Part shown: positions 29,901 through 41,700 of the stretch, in pieces | Position numbering within the stretch: the stretch's first letter is position 1 | How the letters are laid out: each line of letters starts with the position of its first letter | NCBI GenBank assembly: GCA_947652115.1 | Contig: OX393572.1 | Coordinates: forward strand, 4,745,066 to 4,809,065 | Direction of reading: 5' to 3' | Source of the DNA: Blastomussa wellsi | Taxonomy: Eukaryota; Cnidaria; Anthozoa; Scleractinia; Plerogyridae | Length of the DNA stretch: 64,000 nt | Notes under the pieces: generated by a model | Told to the model about the DNA's origin: nothing | Databases searched by the model: none | The model's input: only the letters and a program-made list of their open reading frames with translations | Translations under genes and position numbers: made by a program

Positions 29901-32900
29901 ATGGCTGCGGCCAGCAGGATAGGACTCGTCTGGCCTGACAAGTGCCCTGGCCACTGATGTCACACAATTTAAAGTGGCAGTCAACTGATGAGGTTCTGTT
30001 AGGGTACCCAGTGCAACATATAACCTTTTAAAACAAAGTACACGACAAATAAATTTTATTGAACTACATACATGTACAGCACAAGGTGCAATTATGAACA
30101 ATATTCACAGACTTCAGGTAGAAGCATGTTTAATAAGGATTTTGTTGATGCTTTTATAATAATTGAAATATTTGAGCTCCCCAGTTTGTTCTCGCTCTAT
30201 TCACAGACTTCAGGTAGAAGCATGTTTAATAAGGATTTTGTTGATGCTTTTATAATAATTGAAATATTTGAGCTCCCCAGTTTGTTCTCGCTCTCGGGCA
30301 CACCTACCATACTATGTGGCTAAAAGTATGTCTCATAAGAGCAGTTTTCATTCAAGTGTCGAAAGTAATTGAACAGTAAATTGCTTTGGTATTCTTTTTC
30401 AACCAATCAGAAGTAAAACCAATCGTGACTCGCACACATTGTTTGCCCGTGCTGAGTTTTGATAGGGTCAAAGGATTGTCTCTGTCCTTTGTGATTGGCC
30501 AAAGTAATTACTTGGTAACTTAACGACACTCAGTTGACACTTGCCCTATACCATGGTCTCTAAACCAATCAAAACTCAGGAATTGAAATATACCATGTTT
30601 AGTTTTTAATAATTCACAACATTTCAAGATCAAAGAGGTGGGGATAAACTGTTAAAAAAATTGGAACTGAACTGTAAGGAAAATGTTATAAAATAATACT
30701 ATATTTTAGTTTAAATACAAAGTCATGCACATGTACAGTATGAGGAATATGACAGGCACAATAATTATTACATTGTGCCTTGTACTAGAGCCTTACTTGT
30801 CTAATAAAGCTGGTAAGACTATGTCAGGTTTGATCAGTGCCAAGTTCTGGAGTGCTCCAGCGGCATCAAAGCTTCCACTCTTGTGGAACACGGCCAGCAT
30901 GACGGCAGGTTTGAGGCATTCCACAAATGCCGTGAGTTCTTCATCTTTTAGCTTGGCCTCCTCTGGGATAGGCGTCTCCCAAGAATTCTTTGGAAATCTC
31001 TCTCTAATTAGATGTAGAAAAGGAATGTCAATTACATGTAAATTATCAATTTATTCAAACTTTATAAATATGTATGAAACCTGTCAATTTGGTAACAGTC
31101 ATTCATGACAGCCAAAATGTTGGAGGCATTGTCAGTGGACTAGGGGTAACCCTGCAATGGCCTTCGTATCCATCCCAGCCAGGGGAGAGTAGAAAATTAC
31201 TACTGGCAATGGCCTCACATCCCATCCAAAAGAGAGTACAAAATTAATACTCCTTAGTTGTTTTGTGCTAATCAAACGGGGATAAGGTCACCTGAGGCAC
31301 ACAAGACACAAGCTTAATATGCAATTATTTACCATTTACATTCAGTCAAATGCTAAATGACGTGACAACAATGTCATCTTGACAACAGTCATTATCAACT
31401 TATCAAAATAAATGTAAATGATAACTTATGAGATTTAAACATGTAAAATCTAGCGACAGGAAAGAACAACATTTCAGTGACATCGTGACACCATTAAATG
31501 GTTCAAATGCTGAGAGATAAACTGTCAGAAATTTTGCTCAAGATTAACATAAATTATTTCATAATTACATATGCAATGTCACTCAAAAGATTATAAGATT
31601 ATATGAAAAAACTTTAAGTTATTGATTTCACGTTTAATTACCTGTGAAGCCTCTTAATCATTTCTTTGGGCAAATTGTAAAGAAACCTCTGAAGCTTTCC
31701 CTGTGAGGAGAAGAAAACAGAGATGAACATCTCCCTTCAATTTGTAACCTTCCTGTATTAAAATACAGACATGAACAGTATACATTCAAGTACGCGCACT
31801 ACATTGAAGATAGCCACGCTGAAAAAAATAATGGTTAAGACATCAGATAGAATTGGACTAGACTGTTCACAGTCCGCTATTTTTTCGTATTTTTCCTCGA
31901 TCGGCAAATGCGGTGAATGAATCGCAAGAGAACTGGACTCCAGCGCAAAACGTGAGGCACAAAGGGGTAGGGGGTAGGGAGCAAAAAAAATAGACGAACT
32001 GTGGACATCTTCTAGACATTCCTGTCCAGAAAGATTCCCTCACGTCTCGTCGCTCAAAGATGAAAAGACAGACGCCATCAAACATCTCCTTCAGTCGAAG
32101 GACGTTGTGGCGATTCTGCCAACCGTCTTCAGAAAAAAGTCTTATTTATCAGCTCTTCTCAGTGGCCATGTTTTTTTCATGGTTTCCCCACTCAAGAGTA
32201 TATAATGAATAAACAGATTCAAGAGATGGAAGAGCTGCGTGTTCCTGTCATCGCTTTGTCAACAAATGATGCAAGTCTGCTTTGAACAGTCGATCGCGAA
32301 ATAATTTTAAATTAGTTTTTGGAAAAGCGGAGGACTTTCTTGATCCAAAATTTCAGAATAATTTGAAGAAAGAATATTCTTCCTTGCACGATTGTGTCTC
32401 GCTCCTTGTAGTTGACGAGTGTCACACCGTAGAGACGTGGTAAGATCTTTGTTGTTTATTATTAAAATATCGCGTCTTAAAACGAATACTCATCAATACG
32501 GTATTCACTGTTTGTTCGACATTATAGTGATAAATCCTATCTACTACGACTGTTTTATTGTTGTTAGTTCATACCGAGCATGCATTATTCCTCTGGTTCA
32601 CAGCCATCTTACACTTCGATCTAATTACGTCTCATAGACTGTTCACAGCCCACTAGTTTTTCGTATTTTGCCTCCATCACTCGCGTTGATAAATTATGTA
32701 GGCTTTGTCTCAGACGGTGACATCCTCTACATGGAACGCTCGTGTTGTTCTAATTCTGTTTCACATGTTGTTGTTTTGCCAACTGATACTTAAGCCAATT
32801 AAACAAGCTATTTACCGTTCAAATCTTATTGGTCCGATTTGATTAACAGGTCAAGGTAGGAGCTGATAACGACAAGGCGATAATAGGGGGAGGGGTCTAA

Positions 32901-35900
32901 TAAGTCCACTTTTTAACAAAGATGTCCACAGCCATTCTATTTTTTCTTTCGCTCGCTCCCCGCCCACACCCCCTAGAGCTTCACTCTCTGCATTTTTTGC
33001 TCGTGTGCTTTCTTTGCTTGAAAAAATAGAGCGGCTATGAACAGTCTAGAATTGGACCACATCCTGGCAGCACTACATTTTACTACTACCAGAGTTTCTT
33101 TTCGACCAAGATGCAGAAGAAACTTAAAAAATAATACAGCTCACACAAATGATGCAGTGTCCAATAGACCTTTTTCCTGACACTGCCATGACCTCACTGA
33201 CAATGCCACGACCTCTGGTCAACATTACCCAGTACGGCCTCTGCGCTTCGTTAGCAAGAGGTCAATACATAAAATAATGTGAACACTGTCCAATCACAAT
33301 TTGTACTCACAATACAAATTAATACAAAAATAATAATTGCAATCATGGCAATTTAGTATTTACAAGTTTCATTCTGTCTACTTACTGAATAACGTCCACT
33401 ATTCGAAGGATGATAAAAAGACTCCAACGCTTTGAACAATTTACAGAGATGTCCTTGAGTTGTACTTGAGCTACACTGAAAGACAATTTAAAATGGTGAC
33501 TTAATCGGGCACATGTCCTTTCACAGGAGAAAAATTTTCTTCATCCCAACATGCAGAAAAAATGTTAATGTCTGCCAAGAAGTCACTGTTTTTTTTAATT
33601 AATGCAAACAAAAAGTGAAAGGCTTACCATTGAATTGATAATCCAGATAACAAAAGAACTAATGATACTTGAATAATCTTTAAGACTGCTAACTGGAGTA
33701 TTACCACCAACAGGAAGATGAAAATTCCGTAAAATCCGTGTAAATACCTAAACATCAAACAAATAATCAAGAGTAGTGTTCTCATCTCGTCTGATAATAA
33801 ATTGCTATTTACTGGTATTTGAAAAACTGAATTACAATACACTGAATTTGCATTACTCACAGTTGGAAGATATGAGTTCCAATCGACATATCCAATGTTA
33901 TCTTTTGCCAGCCTGGCAAACAACTTTAAGCAGTCCTGGAACAGTGAATAATTAAAATTAAAAAAATAAAATAAAATTACACACACATTGTATACTTTGC
34001 ATTATCAGTGCAGAATTTTCCAAGAACAGCAAATTTTAGCCGTGTATATCAAACTTGTCTGGCCAAAAGATAGGCATGATCCACAGCTGATTATAATATT
34101 ATTATATAATAAAAAAGCGTAAGTCCAACACTGTACAAGTTTTCACCTTAAGTCTTAGCTAGAGACAAAATTAAAGCCTTTTATTCAGTGCTCAGTTGGC
34201 ACAGATTGTCACTCTGAGTCAGATTTTAAAGAGGATAGGATTGTTTTGAGGGAGGGGGAGTAATTAATTTTAGGGCTGTTCTGTCTGTTTTTATTTTAAT
34301 ATATAATTAATTAATGTGCTGTATGTATTATAATTATTTTAACACACCCAGAAAGAAAGTGTAAAGAGTATGGACATACACGGCAGGTTTTGGAATGAGT
34401 TTAAATGGAGGACTACCAGTATTGCTCGAAAAGTAACCAATAATTATCAATAAAGATTGAAAGATATTAATTTTAAAAATTACGTATGCTGCCTATAAAG
34501 TAACTGTTACTGTATGTAGATTAGAGGATGGCAGTAGCGAGATGCAACTCCTGACTGCATCATCTATAAACCACAGACACTGTACCTCTTCCCATCTTAA
34601 ACTGCTTGTACAAGATTGCCAAATACCTAACAGCTCATCAAACCACAACCTGGATGAAATAAAAAAAAACGCAAGTGATTTATATTTTTTCTGCCAAGAT
34701 GCATAAATTTCATGCATCAACAAGTTTTTTAGATCAAAGGGCTTTTTTAGATCACATGAGAAGAACCAACAACCACTTCAAAATCAATTTTTATTTTATT
34801 TGTGGAAGTTGTACCACTCATAAAGGTTTTAATAGTACAATGTCTTGTAAAGGCAAAGTCTGCGTTGAGCCAGTGGCCCATACCACCAGAGCTTATCCCG
34901 ATTTCTGTAGCATGAAGTGACTAGGAGTATTTCTACTCTCCCCTGGATGGGATGCTAGACCATTACAGGGTTATCCCCCAGCATTATTTCATTGGTACCC
35001 ATTTAATATACACCTGGTTAGAGAGAGACACTGTGACAGATACATGTACATGTAAGTGTCTTGTGCAAGAACACAATGCAGCATCCCGGCCGAGGCTCCA
35101 ACTCAGATCACTCAATCTGAGGCCAGTGCGCACCCACATCATTCGTCTTGTAAATGCATTTTTGATTGTCATTAATGGCAGAAATTACAACCTACTTGAA
35201 ACCTTTGTCATGCTTTTCAGGCCGGAGTGTTGTCGGCAAAAACAAGGAAAAGTAAAACATTGCTTTGCCAAAAGTGACATCGTAAGGACACATCAATGGC
35301 CGCCACTCATCCAACATTTCCTGGGTCGAGTCTTCTGAAAAATACCTAACAATAAGACAAAGACAGGCACTGTAAAGGTAAAGCTTGGAATGCAAGATAA
35401 TTTGTCCCTGCAAATCATTGCTGTGCTATATGTGAGCCATTAGCTACTGTACAGTACTTTGTAAGACATGCCAATTTCACCATAAAATCTTGAACATTGT
35501 TGGAACAAGCTATCACGATACAAATTCAAACTGATGCTACTCACACTCTTGACACACGGACAACATGTTTCACAGTCTCTTCAAGCTTTCTGTTTATAGA
35601 AAATAAAAAGACATGTATTCGTCATGGTAATTTTTTACATAGACGTGTCTGTCCCAGTACATGTATGTATCGATCATTTCGATTAATACAAAGGTTCTGC
35701 ACAAACCTGTAAACCATTGGAGAACTATATAATTTGGTTTTATCAACTGGGTTGATAATGTCAGTTGGCCACCGTAAAGAGATTCAAGAGCTGACGTTTC
35801 GAGCGTTAGCCCTTCGTCGGAGCGAATCAAGGAATTGTGCGTCGTGTGTCTTTATATACAGAAAGATGGAGCTTCGCTATTGGCTGGTGCCTGGTAATGT

Positions 35901-38737
35901 GAAAACTTCGGAATAAATTAGTTGAATGAAAAGCGTTCGTTGATACCGTGAGGATTAAGAGTGCCGATTTGAAAAATAAATTTTTGTTCTAGAGTTTTAC
36001 GGCTTTCCGTGTTTCCTTGGTGAAGGGAAAGGCCGCAGACTGCCATATGTTGCTTAGAATGATTTGGGAGATTGAAGTGTCTCGCGACCGGTTTCGATGC
36101 ATTTTTGTCGTCTTTCTCTACGTCACGAAGGTGTTCTCGGAATCGGTCGCCAAGTCGTCTCCCTGTTTCGCCGATGTATAACTTTTTGCAAAGAGTGCAA
36201 GTTATACAGTAGATGGCACTGGCTGAGGTACAGGTGAAATGATCAGTGATTTTGATAGATCGCTTGGGTCCCGATATTTTGTCAATGTTGTGAATGAAAG
36301 GGCATGTTTTGCATCGTGCGCGAGCGCATTTAAAAGTTCCGGGTTGATCACTAGTTTGGAATGCACTTCTGACTAAAAAGTTACCTATGTTTTTGTCGCG
36401 TTTAAATGAAATTAATGGAGGTTGCGAAAAGATTCTACCAGTGTCGGGATCATTTTTGAAGTAATTTAAAGTTTTTGAGAATGATGGATTCAACTGCGTG
36501 GTTGTGAGGGTGAAATGTGAGGGTGAATGGAATTCTATCGTCTATCGAATTCTAGAACTAGTCAGAGCAAATTAAAAATTAATTATTAATGAAAAGAAAT
36601 TAAATTTAACATGTTTGGTATAAATAATCACACATCACTACAAGAAAAATAAGGTTAGCACCTCTCATCTCAACTCTCACAAGATTAACCATTTCTCTCA
36701 AGATGTTATTATACATACAGTACTGTATGACATACATAGCTTGTTTCTTTTTTGTCTCATTTCCGTATTCTCTCTCAGGAAAGAACTTTTACGCTGTACA
36801 TACATGTACAGTTGTTTACTGACAAGTTGTTTACCAAAATGACAATTGGTTTGTACATTACAGCAGTCGCAGATATCCTCTAGCAGTACAATGCACGCTG
36901 ATCAATTTTGTAATATTAGATGTAGAAGCAACCTGTCAAAATCAGCATTACAAAAGTCTAGGGTATAAGTATTAATTAAGGGATACAGGTTTTTTTTAGC
37001 TGTTTGTTTTGAGCTGTGCAAAGATTTCAAACATACATTGGGTGTTTCTTCAGTCCAGCCACTTCATATTTGGAATGAAATGTGAAGTCCACCAGATCGT
37101 AAAGAGGCCTCCACGGCAGAACAAGATCATCTCTTGATATTAGTTCCCGCTTCCTAAAAGATATAGCCATAAAGTGGCATAATTTTTATGTGGCATAATG
37201 CTGACCAGTGAAAAAATAGTTATTAATTTTGGGAGAATTCTAAAGTTTGCCCAAACACCTTCTACATGACTGTGTTATCCATGTTACAGTAACTCATTAT
37301 GCTTCATGTACACTGTACGCTACAGTTGCAGTTACTAAGAAGCCATCATTTTCTGGTAGAGTTCCAGCACTCACATGCATGTGCCAGCGCCATGGGTAAG
37401 AAATTCTGGCAAGTTCATCAAACTGAGAAAATTTGGTAGTCACGTGACCGTACAAGCATCATGTCAGTACATGCAGCTGTGCAGACTCTGGGGAATGGGG
37501 AGGGGAGACCCCATACTCCAGAAATAGGCTTTGGCTAAACGTTTAAGGTCAATGCCAGCTTATAGTCATTTTATGGTCAATTGCAGAGCTCAACAGTAAT
37601 GGTAGCCAAATAGCCGCAGACTAGTAGAAATTTAGTTTGGGCCAGTAGGTTTTCGATTTCCACTAGCCACTTTGGCTAGTAATTATTTCCATCAACATTT
37701 AAATCAGCCATTTTTAGCAGTTCACAGTATTATTCAGATACATGTACATGTTGTAACACTGTTGTTTTGCTTTTGAAACATTTCTATGGCACCTGTCTGT
37801 GGAGAAGTCTTGACAAGGAAGTCCAAGGAAGTCTCAAAGAAAAACAGAGTCCTGAAAGTCTTTTCAGGAAAATCGCTGGATTTTTCTTTAATAATATATA
37901 GACACAATAGGGCCAGCATGTGTGCCATGTTGTGAATAACAATATTTTTTCCAGGTGCTAGACAAGTATAGAATATTAATTTTTAGAGTTAAAGCACAGG
38001 TTCTGTTTATCACAAATTGCAGTCATTCTACATGTATGTTGTGGATCAATTTTGGCCTTAATGCAATATACAGTTTTTTTTGTTCTGGTGTATGGTTAAT
38101 ATATTATGATAATCATAATGAAAAAAAAAACAAAGAAAAATACCATTGTACCAGGGGTAAAATTGAAACACAACATAGCCAACTCTCTACAGAAGGGTAC
38201 CAAACGTCCATTTCTTACAGAGGTGCCTGGCTCATAGAGAGTTCAGATACAGTAAAATGACTGTGCACTGGGACCAACACCAGTTGTCCGTCTTATAGAG
38301 GTGTCTGGCTCATAGAGTTAAGAGATGACATTTAAAATGACTGAAAAACAGTGTACAAGTACTAACATCAGTTGCCTGTCTTTTAGAGGTGCCTGGCTCA
38401 TAGAGAGTTTAGAGATGACAGTAAAAATAATGACTGAAAAATGGCACGCAGGGACATAAACCACCCTTAGATTGTGGCTTTTCTCCACAATGGTCCCAAC
38501 CCAATACTGTTTCACTTTTCAACATCACGACAGGCTATTGTGTCCAACTGCAAACTGTTCCACTTACTTGAGAAGCAGAATTAAGACATGGCCAAAAGCA
38601 ATCACATATTGAGGATCAAGGTTAGGAGCTGCAGTCAGTTCAAAAAAGATCTGTATAAAGTTGAGATGGTCCTCCTTAGAAAACTTTCTTCCATAGAGCT
38701 TGATATAGCTGAAAAAGTGAATAAGAATTTACAGTAT

Positions 38738-38775
<38 letters not shown>

Positions 38776-41700
38776 AACTAAAATAATTGCACTGGTGACC
38801 AGATTTTCACCAGTGGGCAACTCTCGGACTGACTATTTCCAAGACACAACGTATGACACAAATAAATTACAGTATCTCAGTCAAATTTACGTTAACATTG
38901 ATTTTCAGCCACTTGAAGCGATTTCACTGACAAAAATGTTAATTCAGATCCCCTTGCTGATAATTGACTTCTTTAATAATACAGGCCTTCTGATGTCATG
39001 TGATGGTGCAATTTCGTACAATTGACCTCAAATCGCATCCGATCGCACAATTTATAGCTGCGTGATTACCACCTTTTTGATGTTTATCAGGCAGAAAAAG
39101 CGGCCGACTGAGCAGCCCAATTATAAGGCCAATTATACTCAAGCGGCCCGAACAGCAAAACATGTGCCAGCAATACATGTTGTAATGGCGTCTGATTGAA
39201 CAAATCTTGTTCGTAATGTCAAAGGTACGTAAATGTTCAACTTTTCATAACAACTACGACACAAAATAATTGAAATTTTTGGTAAGAATGAGTCACAAAG
39301 TTGCAAACGGAAAGCATTTAGTTGCAAATGCGATCGCATCGGTTGTAATTTCGAGCCCTGTAAAATTACCAGATTAATCATTTTTTAACCCAATTTACAC
39401 ATACTTTAGATTCTTAAATAATTACTTAATTAGCATTCCTTTATGTTCCAATTGTCTTTTGAGCAGAACAAATTTAAAGTTGTTTTCTTCCTTTGAAACC
39501 AAGTAAAACAAGCTTAAAAAAGCTCAGGTAAATAGCCATTTAATAATAGCCCTTTCTTTTCGTATAATCTGCCCTGAAAATGCTGTATAATTTCTGTTTT
39601 TTTATTGCATCCTATCAGAAGGCTCGATAATAACAACCTTGACACAAACTTAACACAATTTATTGTGTATTCTCATGTTCTCATAGCAGCAAAAAATCTT
39701 ATTGCGTTCGAAGAATACCTACTAATCGGGTCAGTCCAGCGGGATGTCTCGTGGGTGTAATTGCAATGCCAGGCAATTTCAGGGTTTGGGCGCCATCTTA
39801 GACAGGCTGGCTGACACTTAATAGGTTCGATCTCATTTGTGTGTTTCAGATTTTGATTTTGTCAAACTTTTTTCACAGTTGTATTGATTTATTTGGGCTA
39901 TCAAATAGGCCCTTTGCACGACCCAGTCACATGGTACAAAATAACATGTCGCTGGTGAGCAAGTTACGTTCTGGGACATGAAGTGACTTTGTTTTGGATG
40001 TCCCAGCGCGTAGCTTGCTCACCAGCAGGGTGTTATTTTGTACCATGTGACTTGGTCGTGCAAAGGGCCTATTGAAGCTACTGCCTACTGCTGGTGTGTT
40101 TTCTAAGAAACAGATGCTGCAATTTGCCCAAGCAACACATCACATTATTGGAGATTCAACTTCTGTCTGCGTACAGAGTTGTGACACTCTACTATTCAAA
40201 TCAGCCTTATTGTTATCCAAGAAGTACCTTGTAGCGAAGACTGTACAACTCCTGGTTCAAATATATAACAGCAGATTTCGATCAGTGCCAGACAGTCTCT
40301 GTAATCGTTAATTTTATGTTTGCATTTTAGCCTGCATGTGTTCCATTTGCTGTGTTGATTTGTTTACATTTTGTTGGGCGACAAAGAAATGATATCTGTC
40401 ATTCTCGTCTTGAGGTTTGTGATTATTTAGCTACTGCTACTACTTGCTGATTTTTTAATGTTTTGGCTGACAATTAATAAGTGCAGTCCACAGTCTGCAG
40501 ATTTTATATACCCTGACTGCAACTTTGTATAATATGCGGTGTCACACAGGGTAAAAAACTCCAAACATTGTATTTGTGTGAATAAATTGGAAAAATCATG
40601 TTCATCAACTTCAGTTATGTTAAGAGTTTCATACTGACATTTAAAAATGTTGATTTCAGCATTAAAGAAAGCCTGAGTTTAGGGAAAGCAAGTCAAAATG
40701 AAGCCGTGTGAATCAAAGGCATCAAATGCACTCCTAATCTTTGATTACTGCTAGTACAAGAAACTGTCAGCAAAATTTGCCTTGGGTCGTGCAACTTAAC
40801 AGAAAACTGAAAATTCTCAAACTTGACTAGAATAAACATATACAGTAGATCTAGTGGAACTGTACATTGAAAGTGAAAACTGGTACATGGATTGGTATCA
40901 TAAATCTTCACTACTTTTTTATCATGACGGTACTACAGTTATGATTGAGAAAATGGTAAAAATGAGAGTTACAAATTGCACTTGGGTTTGAGGTGCAGAG
41001 TTATGATTATCATACATGTAATGAACCAAATGAGGTGACAATGATTCTTCTTGATATAAATGTAAAAATATTTTGGGGCTACTCAAAGAAGGAAATTTAA
41101 GAGCGCTATCTGCAAGTGGGTTGGAGATCAGTATTGTGTTTACAGTATTGTCTTGAAGATGTGCATTCAATTTCAAATTTGAGGATTTTTCAGCTCAATA
41201 GCGCTTACATAAAGCACTCTAAATTGAAATACGTAGTTTTAGTATCCCAAAAGTGTTATAACATGTATAAAGAAACATTGTCTTTCATTTGATTATACCA
41301 ATCCATGTACCAAGCCGAGTTTTTTTTTTGCTTTCAATTTTGCTATTTTTAGCAAATGCATCTTTGTTTATACTTGGGGAATTTTTTATATATAATTATA
41401 TATCAGTGAAAACTGACCCAACGGGCTGTCAAACCATTATCATCACTGTTCATCTAAAAGAACTTTTTGATTAAACCTATTACTAGAGTATATTTTTAGA
41501 AATAGTTCCCCTTGACCTACACGTACATTCTGGCCAAGTCTGAGATTTTTTTTTCAAATTGCATGTTAATAACTTCAAATAATTTATTGCAGCTGTAAGC
41601 ACGCAAGTTAGAAACCCCAACCCTTCTTTGGAGTAAGCTATGTTTGTTCAATTTTGGTGTTGTTTGATCAAATATGAAAGTTGTATGTAAGGCTACGTTT

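Larger units (their letters stand above)
35740..36530 (-). mobile_element. 5'-truncated Penelope-like element (family 1): GIY-YIG endonuclease and 3' region
   Basis: It contains the end of a Penelope-like ORF (GIY-YIG endonuclease) followed on the minus strand by a 3' region with a hammerhead-like motif at 35785-35830. The reverse transcriptase part is gone. It lies between PSME4 exons 4 and 5. A second piece of the same family is at 16.66-16.87 kb. Confidence 0.85.

Noticed and set aside
30072..30323. 83-codon plus-strand frame with repeated peptide
   Set aside because: The peptide repeat is only the 96-bp tandem duplication, whose length is a multiple of three. It is intronic and has no family match.
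36480..36500. Start of the Penelope-like ORF taken as a host gene start
   Set aside because: The protein begins inside the known linker of Penelope-like elements and is followed by the family's 3' region, so it is a 5'-truncated insertion.
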